Shown in pieces: positions 8,452 through 16,434 of a DNA stretch of 64,000 bases; positions within the stretch are counted from its first letter, which is position 1, and the number at the start of each line of letters is the position of its first letter. Made by a program: the position numbers and the translations under genes. The stretch covers positions 1 through 64,000 of the forward strand of contig JAFWQJ010000051.1 in NCBI GenBank assembly GCA_017545185.1, in the 5' to 3' direction. Source of the stretch: Oscillospiraceae bacterium. Its GTDB lineage: Bacteria; Bacillota; Clostridia; Oscillospirales; Ruminococcaceae. The notes under the pieces are model-generated. The model saw nothing but the letters and a program-made list of their open reading frames with translations. It had not been told where the DNA came from and ran no database searches.

Positions 8452-8730
8452 ATGAGGAGTCAAGAAGAAATGCGAAGCATTGTGACATCAGTCCGATTAT
8501 CAGAGAAGCAGCGTGAAGAAATCCAGAGGAAAGCAGATATGTATCATATGACCATGGGATCATTTATGGTATTTTCAGCAATAAATGCAAATTCCGGCTT
8601 TGATCCGGTGATTGCGGTGCATACGCAAAATATTCTGAACATCGCAAGGGAACTTGCGCGCAAGCATCAGCCTGAATTACTCGATGAGATTCAGAAGGAG
8701 GAGGCGGCAATATGGTTTATGTCAAAGTGA
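8452..8730 (+). CDS. MobC-like mobilization accessory protein, 92 aa
   Basis: A small protein with a ribbon-helix-helix-like start (IVTSVRLSEKQREEIQRKA) followed by helices, as in relaxosome accessory proteins that bind oriT. ATG 8452 follows GGAGGTAAAAAG. Its end overlaps the relaxase start by 19 bases, which links the two functionally. The family call is mainly from this context and the N-terminal RHH pattern. Confidence 0.65.
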   Translation: MRSQEEMRSIVTSVRLSEKQREEIQRKADMYHMTMGSFMVFSAINANSGFDPVIAVHTQNILNIARELARKHQPELLDEIQKEEAAIWFMSK

Positions 8731-9206
8731 TACGAAACACTTATGCGGATTTATCGTATATTCATAATCTTTGCGATTATGTTTTTAAGGACGATCTGCG
8801 CGGAGTCGGCGGATACGGTGTAAACCCATATCATCCTGATCTTGCGGATGCACAGATGAGATTCATTAAAGTGTGCTACGGCAAGGAGAGCGGCAATCCG
8901 CTGATTCATATGATGATCTCACTGGACGAATGCGCTGAAACAAAAGAAAAAGCGTGCGAATTCGCTAATAAATTCGCACGCTATTATATGGATAAATATC
9001 AGGTGATCTGGGCGGTACACGAAAAAGAACGAGGTGCATCGCGCTTCCATGTCCATCTGATCTTAAATTCCGTCAGCTATGTGAACGGGAAAATGTTTCA
9101 CGGTGATATCGGGGAAATGCACGCATACAACAAGTACATTTCAAAACTTACCAAACGGAAGGTTTGGTTTGTATTTGAAGGAAAAACATCAAAATCCCCG
9201 ATTTGA
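8712..9206 (+). CDS. Short relaxase/mobilization nuclease, 164 aa
   Basis: Contains the relaxase core: a long helix region, then FHVHLILNSVSYVNGKMF, in which the HxH pair supplies metal-binding histidines of the VirD2/MobA-type HUH fold. A tyrosine-bearing N-terminal stretch (TYADLSYIHNLCDYVF) could supply the nicking Tyr. The RBS GGAGGAGG sits inside the upstream gene. At 164 residues it is little more than the nuclease domain; full MobP/MobV relaxases are usually 300-500 residues. It may be a minimal form working with the MobC-like partner, or a 3'-truncated gene. No frameshift is visible directly after its stop. Confidence 0.75.
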   Translation: MVYVKVIRNTYADLSYIHNLCDYVFKDDLRGVGGYGVNPYHPDLADAQMRFIKVCYGKESGNPLIHMMISLDECAETKEKACEFANKFARYYMDKYQVIWAVHEKERGASRFHVHLILNSVSYVNGKMFHGDIGEMHAYNKYISKLTKRKVWFVFEGKTSKSPI

Positions 9207-9328
9207 TTTGAAGTTATTTCTGAAAAATATTTATGATGAGTGATGCATGGTCTGGGATTAAAATACAGATACAATATCGCATTGCTGTTGTAATTGTAAA
9301 CAAAGTGTGAAACATGGCGAAATGTTAT

Positions 9329-9357
9329 TGACAATCAGAAAGTATCGATGTATAATA
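9329..9357 (+). promoter_or_regulatory. Consensus promoter of the 9.36-kb RNA
   Basis: TTGACA (9329-9334), exactly 17 bases, TATAAT (9352-9357), a perfect sigma-A promoter. No coding frame with an RBS follows; the expected start at about 9364 coincides with the beginning of a long inverted repeat. Confidence 0.75.
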
Positions 9358-9452
9358 TAACCATACTAGTGGGGAGCACTTGGATCAATAAAGCGTAAGT
9401 CACGTAAAGTATTGTATCGTTTCGTGATGTATTGTGCTGCGAAGGCGTTGCG

Positions 9453-9524
9453 TCGTGTGGTGTTGCGTTCTGCTGCGTAGGCTTTGTGTCGTGTAGTGTT
9501 GCGTTCTGCTGCGTAGGTGTTGCG
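9453..9524 (+). repeat. Two adjacent 36-nt repeats inside the ncRNA, with degenerate flanking copies
   Basis: Units 9453-9488 and 9489-9524 share TCGTGT-GTGTTGCGTTCT (R at one site) and GCTGCGTAGG, differing at only a few bases. A diverged copy precedes them (about 9416-9452) and a shorter one follows (9525-9555). There are no unique spacers, so this is not CRISPR. Confidence 0.7.
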
Positions 9525-9615
9525 TTGTGCGACGATGTGTCGCGTAGGCGTTGCAATTTGCAGCTTTTCCTTGTGCTTCCCACTAGATAGTTGATTTTCC
9601 AGTATATGTGAATAG

Positions 9616-9645
9616 CGCTCTTCATCGGAGAAGAGTGTTTTGTAT
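9616..9645 (+). terminator. Intrinsic terminator of the 9.36-kb RNA
   Basis: Stem CGCTCTTC / GAAGAGTG (8 bp with one G-U pair), loop ATCGGA, followed by TTTTGTATTGT. Confidence 0.65.
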
Positions 9646-9749
9646 TGTCTGTAATATTGTACCGGAATAGGGTATCAGTTCTTTTGAACAGCGAAAAAAC
9701 TGAGATCGAAAAGAAAAAATGTGATCTATAACCAGTAATTATGATGATA

Positions 9750-9776
9750 GAGTGCCTGGCGTAATGCCGGGCACTC
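9750..9776. terminator. Strong hairpin at the end of the PP2C operon
   Basis: GAGTGCCTGGC / GCCGGGCACTC, 11 bp with one G-U pair and a GTAAT loop, directly beyond the last minus-strand reading frame. The T-run (GTTTTC) is on the plus strand, so it may also stop plus-strand transcription. Confidence 0.55.
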
Positions 9777-9780
9777 GTTT

Positions 9781-9945
9781 TCATTCTTCTTTGCCATGAG
9801 CGGAATCAGATGTTTCCTCGGTATTGAGCAAATTTGAGAGTATATCCGCCAGTGGGAGCTTCACAATGAAATCCCGATCCTGATCTGACAACATTTCCAA
9901 CCGCGAGAGTTTTGCGATCGTATCACCTTTTAATCGCTGCTGCAA
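9781..9945 (-). CDS. Possible small protein after the phosphatase gene, 54 aa
   Basis: A frame beginning with TTG at 9945, overlapping the end of the phosphatase gene by 16 bases, encodes a charged helical peptide (KLSRLEMLSDQDRDFIVKL) and stops just before the terminator. The terminator position argues that it is translated, but the TTG start and weak ribosome-binding site leave it doubtful. It could also be the original C-terminus of the phosphatase shifted out of frame. Confidence 0.35.
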   Translation of the reverse strand: MQQRLKGDTIAKLSRLEMLSDQDRDFIVKLPLADILSNLLNTEETSDSAHGKEE

Positions 9946-10700
9946 TTACAATCCAAATGTGAAATACGATTGGAATTCAGACAGATCATAACGGCTGTCA
10001 GATCATCATGTGAGCCAGCTTCTTTTGCTGCTTGAATGATTTTGCTCAGTTTTTGTGCTTGCTCCCGACTGCTGCTCATAATCTGCTCTAAAACATCATG
10101 CGCAACATGATCGTGAATGCCGTCCGTTGTCAGCAACAGCGTATCAAATGGCAGGCATTCAAATACTGTCAGTTGGTCAACTCTTTTCGGAACACCTTGT
10201 ATATAGATATGATCTTGGTTGATTTGCAGATTTACTTCACTTTGTGGCAAATATATCAACTGATCTGTTGTAATCTGCTCCAGATGATGATCGCGTAGAA
10301 TATACGCACGGGTATTTCCCACATGAACACAGAAGTTATAATCAGCGTACAGATAGATTCCGGTCATTGTCGTGTACATCTGTTTCAGATTAGGTTGATG
10401 GTTTGCAAGATCAAGAAGCAGATGATTTGCATATTCCATCGCCTCCGGAAGCATTTCGGGTGAGTTAATATGCATTCCGGCCAGTGTTTCGAGAAAGAAA
10501 CATGATACAGCAGAGTCATCGGCAGTTACGCCAACACCGTCTGCCACACATACTAATCCGGTCTCCGGCAGATCACGTTCTATATTCAGGTCATTGTCTC
10601 TGTCCGAAGCAGAAAACACCTCTTGCCCAATCAGAATGGAATCTTTATTCTGTTCAAGATGAATTCCTATACTACTCGCAATATAAACTTTTCCTTCCAT
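9930..10700 (-). CDS. PP2C-family protein phosphatase, 256 aa
   Basis: A metal-dependent Ser/Thr phosphatase domain filling the whole protein. LVCVADGVGVTADDSAV carries the metal-binding Asp, CVHVGNTRAYIL the central strand motif, LLLTTDGIHDHV the second Asp motif and GSHDDLTAVMICL the final Asp pair. There is no membrane segment, so it acts in the cytoplasm. ATG 10700 follows GGAGGATGTGAAATTC; an upstream TTG is less likely. It ends the operon of an AAA+ ATPase, Sel1-repeat protein and helical proteins. No kinase gene is visible nearby, so its substrate may be a host kinase target or an operon partner. Confidence 0.88.
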   Translation of the reverse strand: MEGKVYIASSIGIHLEQNKDSILIGQEVFSASDRDNDLNIERDLPETGLVCVADGVGVTADDSAVSCFFLETLAGMHINSPEMLPEAMEYANHLLLDLANHQPNLKQMYTTMTGIYLYADYNFCVHVGNTRAYILRDHHLEQITTDQLIYLPQSEVNLQINQDHIYIQGVPKRVDQLTVFECLPFDTLLLTTDGIHDHVAHDVLEQIMSSSREQAQKLSKIIQAAKEAGSHDDLTAVMICLNSNRISHLDCNCSSD

Positions 10701-10961
10701 GAATTTCACATCCTCCAATATTGATTCACAATAAATGATATATCAATCCTGATTACTCATTATCCGGATACAGTTTGGTTAAATCCAGAAGAGATTACGC
10801 GAGTGTAGCAAGTCTTTCAGAATATCATCAGTTCATTCAGCTTCTAGTAAATCCAGTACGTTTTCGATAATATCCGATTCGGAAAGCAAATGCTTCATTC
10901 CCAGAGCTAACGAATTAGCTTTTTTGACATGCTGACCGTGGAGCGCAATGCCCCACGTTTT

Positions 10962-11483
10962 TTACTCATCGTCGTCATTTATGAGATCACCAAATTCTTC
11001 AACCGGGTCAATCCCATCAAAAAACTCATTGATGATTTCGGTCTTGATTCTATCGAAAAAGTTGTCCGTATCATTGTCATCATCAGGAGAGTCATCGTGA
11101 ATGCCTTCTGATTCGTCAATCGCTTGAATTACTGCCATAGGAATATCGGTTTGTGCCATCATCTCTTCCCCGGCTTTGCAGTCTTCGAGCAATTCATCTG
11201 TTATGGGAACAAATTTGTCATTATAAAGCCGGTCAATATATGCTTGTTTATCCGGAGACATTTGATCGTAAAGTTCACATAAATGATCAGAGCCTTCATC
11301 GGAAGCACATTCAGATATGAATTTAATGAGTGATGAATATCCAAATGCATGTGCGATTTTTCTGACGACGGTAAATGATTTGATTGCTTGGGGTATGATT
11401 GTTACCACTGTAAGCTTTCTGCATCGTTCGGTAATCTTCTCGACGATAGATACGTTCTTGTCATAAAATTCTTTTTTGTCCAT
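10962..11483 (-). CDS. Hypothetical acidic protein, 173 aa
   Basis: Not recognised. The N-terminal half is basic and helical (ERCRKLTVVTIIPQAIKSF), while the C-terminal 60 residues are strongly acidic (DDSPDDDNDTD, then a tail ending NDDDE). ATG 11483 follows AAAGGAGTCTTTAT. It sits between the phosphatase gene and a Cys-rich small gene in one orientation, so it probably belongs to the same system. The charge polarity suggests a protein-interaction role, which is an inference only. Between its stop and the phosphatase start (10701-10961) I see only an unconserved 38-codon in-frame continuation and a hairpin at about 10933-10955. Confidence 0.6.
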   Translation of the reverse strand: MDKKEFYDKNVSIVEKITERCRKLTVVTIIPQAIKSFTVVRKIAHAFGYSSLIKFISECASDEGSDHLCELYDQMSPDKQAYIDRLYNDKFVPITDELLEDCKAGEEMMAQTDIPMAVIQAIDESEGIHDDSPDDDNDTDNFFDRIKTEIINEFFDGIDPVEEFGDLINDDDE

Positions 11484-11530
11484 ATAAAGACTCCTTTCTA
11501 TCAAAGCAGATTCTTACATCATTACAAGGA

Positions 11531-11550
11531 AACCCGGACAACGCCGGGTT
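11531..11550 (-). terminator. Hairpin after the 77-aa gene
   Basis: AACCCGG / CCGGGTT with a 6-base loop, 22 bases past the stop at 11572. The U-run is short on the minus strand, so termination may be partial. Confidence 0.4.
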
Positions 11551-11571
11551 TATTGTTTCAAATGCGACCTG

Positions 11572-11805
11572 TTATCTGATAACATGCCACTTTTCAAATC
11601 TGCTGCTTGGACATGAGCAAGGCTGCTGCGGATATGCAGCTGCACGCTTCATCTCACACATTGCCGGCTGACCGGATAGACTGGTCGCTGCATTGCCGTT
11701 GTTTGTTAGCTCACGAACGCCCTTCCAATGCTCGCAGCCGACGCAGATCTTCTCACCGTTATTCGGAAAAGTTGTGACTTTTCCGTTCGGTCCTAATGTT
11801 GCCAT
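11572..11805 (-). CDS. Small Cys-containing protein, 77 aa
   Basis: No family recognised. Contains CVGC, a single Cys before a Met, and a terminal QPCSCPSSRF motif, so four to five cysteines may bind a metal. ATG 11805 follows GGAGGTAAATT. It lies in the middle of the operon, 19 bases after the 342-residue protein gene. A second Cys-rich small protein starts this operon (17941-18117), and shared metal binding may be a theme. Confidence 0.6.
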   Translation of the reverse strand: MATLGPNGKVTTFPNNGEKICVGCEHWKGVRELTNNGNAATSLSGQPAMCEMKRAAAYPQQPCSCPSSRFEKWHVIR

Positions 11806-11824
11806 AATTTACCTCCGTTCTCGT

Positions 11825-12853
11825 TTACGATTGATTCATTTGCAGCTGTTTGACCTTGACTTTATTAAAAAAAGGAAGATGTATTTCTTTTGTCAACAGA
11901 CGTACTGCCGCTTTCCCAACCTCCTTTATAACCGCTACAACCTTGGATTCCTCTGTATCCTTTATCAACAAACCGTTTACAGCACCGGCTATTACTGCAC
12001 CTTGTATACCGAATACCATTCCGACAGTATCAACAATTTCACTGCATATTTGATCCTTATGCTGTACCCATAGTCCGCTGATTGTGGATATAGCAGTATC
12101 CTTGATATGAACCAACGCCTCAGTTACAGTGCATTTCTTCTTGATGACGTCTTTGAAAACAGCGGCACTTTCCACGGTTTTATGGGCAATCGTCGCCAGA
12201 ACCTTAATGGATGTGGCGGGAATAATACCCGTCTGCTCTGCTACAGCGAGTCCCGCAGAAACAGCACATTTCAGTCCGACGCTTGCGCCGTCAATCAGGG
12301 TGTCAGTAACAAAATCCTTATCAGTTACCGTGGCACGCACGCCATCATCTATTGCTTTTACAAGAACACCAGCAGCAATTTCGCGCAAACCGCTTTGTCC
12401 GGCTTCTTTTGCAACGGATTTTAATGTATCTTTCAAGCGATACTGGTTCCATTTATCATCCTGCCATTCGGCTGCATCTTCTGTATCTATCAACTCAACT
12501 TCGATATTTTGATCGAGTTCGGCTTTTGCTTGTGCAATTCCGTTCAGGAATTCTGCTGCTTTCCGAGCTTTTTCTCCGTTGCTTCCTTCATCCTGCATGA
12601 TATCTGAAACAAGCCACTGCTCAGCTGATTGTCCTGCCGCTTTCGCGGCAGACATTTCAGCTTTCTTTTGTTCCATGAGATCAAGTGTTTCAAGAATCTC
12701 TACGGAGATTGCGTGAATTGCATCAACGGACTTGCCAGGCAGTTTTCTGCCGATGAAATCTTGCAGCCAGTCATCATATGATTGCTCATTTGCATGTAAT
12801 GTGTAGTCATTGATTGAATCATGAAAATTCTGTACTAATCCGTTAATATTCAT
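11825..12853 (-). CDS. Alpha-helical protein with hydrophobic C-terminal helices, 342 aa
   Basis: Not recognised. The first 180 residues are charged helices. Residues about 190-320 are Ala/Gly/Val-rich and amphipathic or hydrophobic (SVGLKCAVSAGLAVAEQTG, then VFGIQGAVIAGAVNGLLI), which could insert into a membrane or form a helical bundle. No signal peptide is visible. In an operon with an AAA+ ATPase, Sel1 repeats and a PP2C phosphatase it is a candidate effector, since pore-forming effectors of conflict systems often have such glycine-rich hairpins. That idea rests on composition and context only. Confidence 0.55.
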   Translation of the reverse strand: MNINGLVQNFHDSINDYTLHANEQSYDDWLQDFIGRKLPGKSVDAIHAISVEILETLDLMEQKKAEMSAAKAAGQSAEQWLVSDIMQDEGSNGEKARKAAEFLNGIAQAKAELDQNIEVELIDTEDAAEWQDDKWNQYRLKDTLKSVAKEAGQSGLREIAAGVLVKAIDDGVRATVTDKDFVTDTLIDGASVGLKCAVSAGLAVAEQTGIIPATSIKVLATIAHKTVESAAVFKDVIKKKCTVTEALVHIKDTAISTISGLWVQHKDQICSEIVDTVGMVFGIQGAVIAGAVNGLLIKDTEESKVVAVIKEVGKAAVRLLTKEIHLPFFNKVKVKQLQMNQS

Positions 12854-12900
12854 TTTGTCACCTTCTAATCATTTAATTTGTTTCTTCTAATTGTATTGTA

Positions 12901-15261
12901 TTATAGAGCATTACAAATCTCCTCAAGCATACTTTTAATTACATATACATCAAAGAAAACTGAACCAATTTCTGGAATAGTATCATCGGGAGATTTTGTT
13001 CCGCTAAATCGTCCAACTAAGAAAATGCTCTTATTCTTTTTTCCAAATTGGATTTGATTAATTTCATCATATCTTACGAATATTTTTTCAAAAGCATTAT
13101 CGAATGCCATACCTTTTGTAGTAAATAATATCCCATCTTTTCCATTACTGAATAATGAAGAATCTACTAAACCTATTATAGTACCAGAAGCTTTCATCCC
13201 GAATTTGTTTAGAGCATTTCGAACCTTTTGGCTTTCATACAGTATCTCAACTGAATCATACGCAGCGCAATTATTCGGAATCTGATGAATATATTTGTCG
13301 ACTATATGAGTAATTTCTTTATCTATATTTTCAGAAGTGATTGATTTCTGTTCGTCAATTTTTGTTTCATTATCATGCAAATCTTTGACCAACTCTGTGA
13401 GAGCTTCTTGTGCTTCAGCATATCCCTGTTGAGCAGCTTTTTGAAACCATTCTACAGCAATTCCCATGTCTTGCGCGACACCCTCACCATTCCGATACAT
13501 AATACCAAGATTATACTGTGCTTCAACAATTCCCCTTTTAGCGGCTTTTCGAACCCATTTGAAAGCTTCTTCTTTATCTACAGCTACACCTCTGCCAGAG
13601 TAGTACATATCGCCTAAAATCGCTTCTGTATTGCCCACTCCTTTCTCCGCAACTTTTCGAAGCCATTTAAAAGCTACTTTCCAATCTTGAGGTACGTCTT
13701 GTCCTTTAGAGAAGATTTCGTAGAGTAGAATTTGCGCATGAACATCGCCTTGTTCTGCGGCTTTTTCATACCATTTCACAGCAGTTTTTACGTCTTTATC
13801 GACATATGTACCATAGTAATACATATCTCCAAGTTCACGCTGTGCTTCGGCATATCCTTGATCAGCTGCTTTTTCAAACCATTCAAAAGCTTTAGCGTCA
13901 TCCCGCGATTCATCATGCCTCCAGCTATACATTTCACCAAGTTTATACTGTGCTTCGGCATATCCCTGCTCAGCTGATTTTTGAAACAATTCAAAAGCAA
14001 TATGAAAATCGCCTTTGCCATTAGTTAAATCATAAGATATGAGACCAAGTTCACACTGCGCTCGAGCATTGCCCTGATCAGCTGCTTTTCGAAACCATTC
14101 AGCAGCAGCTTTCATGTCTTCTTCAACACCGTCTCCTGTCAGATACATATACCCAAGTATACATTGTGCTTTATCATTTCCTTGCAAAGCGGCTTTATTT
14201 AACCATTTTAATGCTTCTGCATAATTCTGTTCTATATCCTTTCCTTTCTTGTACATCATTGCCAGTACGAATTGTGATTTTGGAGTTCCTTGTTCAGCAG
14301 ATTTCCTTAACCATTCTACTGCTTTAGTCATGTCTTTACTAACACCATTTCCATTTTTATACATGAGGCCAAGATTATGTTGCGCTTGTACATCACCTTG
14401 TTCCGCAGCTTTTCTGTACCATATTACAGCTTGGCTTCCATCTTTTTTGACACCTCTACCCTCCTCATACATATAAGCAAGATTAAATTGAGCTTTTGAA
14501 TTGCCTTGCTCTGCCGCTTTACGCAACCATTCTACTGCAAAAGCATCATTTTTTTCCACTCCACATCCTTTCAAATGCATCCACCCAAGATACCCCTGAG
14601 CATCTACATCTCCTTCTACAGCAAGCTGCTTCACAATTGGCAATGCTTCATCATAACGCTCCTGATCAATAAGTTCTTTTACAACTTCGATACTTATAGC
14701 ATATGATTTGTTTGCAAATCGGATTCTTTGAAGCAAAATACCGTTTTTCTTGTATTCCAGTTCATTCTTTTCCAGAGAAACTTCGGGATTATTCACACCG
14801 ATATAGGTAATATTTCCTTTAGCATACGGAATCGAGAACTTGGCCCCATACAAATATATGATTGCAGGTGCTTCGTCCAGAATATCAAACAACTCATCCT
14901 GGTTAAAAGCTACTGCGTCTACATTATCAAGAATACTCTGGTCAGTCGTGATCTCGCGTAGAATGCGCAGCTTTTCATTCCGGCGCTGCAATGTCTCAAA
15001 ATCGGTATCATCAGCATCCGCGGAGTATTCCACACCAAAAATCTCACAAAGCTTCGCATTTAAATCGGGCGTGTCTGAAGAGAGTGCAGCGACTTTTTCA
15101 GCAAGCACTTCATAATACTGATTTGCAAGCCATGTTTTCAGCTTGCCATCTGCAAAATATCCAAGTACAGATTCCAGATCAAAATGTTCCTGCAGCTCTT
15201 CCAATGTACGAACGGCTGTACCGTCTTTCATTTGCAATGGAAAACGGATAATTTTGGCCAT
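12901..15261 (-). CDS. Sel1-repeat protein with conserved N-terminal module, 786 aa
   Basis: Residues 1-170 form a module beginning MAKIIRFPLQMKDGTAVRTL that recurs in front of different repeat types in Clostridia; its role is unknown. Residues about 200-640 hold twelve or so Sel1-like (TPR-type) repeats of 36 residues, each with the A-x-x-G-x-x-Y/M pattern (for example AQYKLGEMYSW). Residues 650-786 look like a PH-like or bacterial PH domain ending in a short helix. It is a cytoplasmic scaffold. Start 15261 follows GAGGAGGAATAAGAT. Directly upstream lies a decayed copy (15286-16424), so the gene was duplicated in tandem. Confidence 0.8.
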   Translation of the reverse strand: MAKIIRFPLQMKDGTAVRTLEELQEHFDLESVLGYFADGKLKTWLANQYYEVLAEKVAALSSDTPDLNAKLCEIFGVEYSADADDTDFETLQRRNEKLRILREITTDQSILDNVDAVAFNQDELFDILDEAPAIIYLYGAKFSIPYAKGNITYIGVNNPEVSLEKNELEYKKNGILLQRIRFANKSYAISIEVVKELIDQERYDEALPIVKQLAVEGDVDAQGYLGWMHLKGCGVEKNDAFAVEWLRKAAEQGNSKAQFNLAYMYEEGRGVKKDGSQAVIWYRKAAEQGDVQAQHNLGLMYKNGNGVSKDMTKAVEWLRKSAEQGTPKSQFVLAMMYKKGKDIEQNYAEALKWLNKAALQGNDKAQCILGYMYLTGDGVEEDMKAAAEWFRKAADQGNARAQCELGLISYDLTNGKGDFHIAFELFQKSAEQGYAEAQYKLGEMYSWRHDESRDDAKAFEWFEKAADQGYAEAQRELGDMYYYGTYVDKDVKTAVKWYEKAAEQGDVHAQILLYEIFSKGQDVPQDWKVAFKWLRKVAEKGVGNTEAILGDMYYSGRGVAVDKEEAFKWVRKAAKRGIVEAQYNLGIMYRNGEGVAQDMGIAVEWFQKAAQQGYAEAQEALTELVKDLHDNETKIDEQKSITSENIDKEITHIVDKYIHQIPNNCAAYDSVEILYESQKVRNALNKFGMKASGTIIGLVDSSLFSNGKDGILFTTKGMAFDNAFEKIFVRYDEINQIQFGKKNKSIFLVGRFSGTKSPDDTIPEIGSVFFDVYVIKSMLEEICNAL

Positions 15262-15285
15262 ATCTTATTCCTCCTCAATTGCATA

Positions 15286-16424
15286 TTATGATGAGATGCC
15301 AAGTTTCATCAATTCTTGCAAGGCAGATTTATACCGTTTATCAGCGGAAACTTTAAACCAAGCAATCGCAAATTCCATATCTCTTTCAACGCCGTAGCCC
15401 ATTTTATACATTACCCCCAAACTATACTGACTCCTGGCATCTCCATTCTCTGCCGCCCTAGTATACAATGTTACGCTTTTTTCCCAATCCTTTGAAACGC
15501 CCAAACCGTTCCTTTACATTTCAGCTAATATTCCTTGAGCTAAAACATCACCTAATTCACTCAGATTTTCTATCTCGTTAAACAGTTTTGAATAGTGAGA
15601 CGATTTATCCATTTCTCTTGTCATACACCACTTTATGTAACCATATGAAGAAAGTGGTTCATGATAATTAAATGCTTTTGAACACCAATCATTTCAAATG
15701 CTTTCATCGGGTTCAACAACACCGTATCCTTGATCATAATAACACGCCATGAGATACATAGCCCTCGGGTTTCCATTCAAAGCAAATTGCTCCACATGTT
15801 TGAATGCACTAACTAAATCCCCTGAAGGAATTCTCTCTCTCCTTTGATTGCATAAGGATTTATGCCTTCTTCAAAACAAATATTATTAAACGCTATTCCA
15901 TTATTATTATATTCAGATTAATATCTGTCATTTTCAAGGACCACTTTGCAATTGCTGATACCGATATAGCTAATATTTTCCTTTACGTACGGAATCGAAA
16001 ATTCCTCGCCATACAAGTAAATTACCGCCGGTGCATCATCCAGAATTTCATTCAATTCATCCTGATCAAACGCAACGGCATCAACATTATCCAGAATCTG
16101 CTGATCATCTGTGACTTCGCGCAACACACGCAGTTTTTCATTCCGGCGCTGTAATGCCTCAAAATCCGTATTATCAGCTTCAGGTGAATATTTCACACCT
16201 AATATCTCGCACAGCTTTGCATTCAAATCCGGAGCATCTGCCGTCAGTGCAGCGACTTTTTCTGCAAGCTCGTCATAATACTGATTTGCAAGCCATGTTT
16301 TCAGCTTTCCGTCTGCAAAAGATCCGAGTACGGATTCCAAATCAAAATGTTCCTGCAGCTCTTCCAATGTACGAACGGCTGTGCCGTCTTTCATTTGCAG
16401 GCGGAATCTTATAATCTTAGCCAT
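15286..16424 (-). pseudogene. Decayed tandem copy of the Sel1-repeat gene
   Basis: The first 168 codons (start 16424, RBS AGGAGGTGC) are intact and closely match the N-terminal module of the neighbour (MAKIIRFRLQMKDGTAVRTL, then FDLESVLG and DGKLKTWLANQYY). The frame then ends at 15918. Downstream, Sel1-like segments continue in pieces with in-frame stops, including a TGA near 15690 and a TAA at about 15517, and a final repeat segment (GDARSQYSLGVMYKMGYG) ending at 15286. The N-terminal piece could still be made as a short protein. Confidence 0.75.
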
Positions 16425-16434
16425 TTTGCACCTC

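Larger units (their letters stand above)
9364..9645 (+). ncRNA. Probable structured noncoding RNA, about 280 nt
   Basis: A perfect promoter upstream and a rho-independent terminator at 9616-9645 delimit it. Its ends are complementary: CTAGTGGGGAGCACT (9366-9380) pairs with TGTGCTTCCCACTAG (9572-9586) at 13 of 15 positions, giving a closing stem. Inside are degenerate G/T-rich 36-nt repeats. No plus-strand frame with an RBS exists. A 149-codon minus-strand frame crosses the terminator and encodes low-complexity Asn/Thr/Gln/His repeats, so it looks like a shadow. No known RNA family is recognised. The stretch from the relaxase stop (9207) to 9780 holds no other gene. Confidence 0.6.

Noticed and set aside
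9364..9645. Type III toxin-antitoxin RNA (ToxI-like) because of 36-nt repeats after a promoter
   Set aside because: No ToxN-like gene follows on the plus strand; the next genes are on the opposite strand. Repeats are more degenerate than usual.
9364..9645. Retron msr/msd because of complementary ends
   Set aside because: No reverse transcriptase gene in the vicinity.
9335..9784. 149-codon minus-strand reading frame
   Set aside because: It runs through the terminator hairpins, encodes low-complexity repeats and has no ribosome-binding site.
10800..10961. In-frame continuation beyond the stop of the 173-aa gene
   Set aside because: About 38 codons without start or RBS and no recognisable motif; read-through is not supported.
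15670..15700. In-frame TGA as a selenocysteine codon in the second Sel1 gene
   Set aside because: Other stops also interrupt the frame and no SECIS-like hairpin is apparent; decay is simpler.
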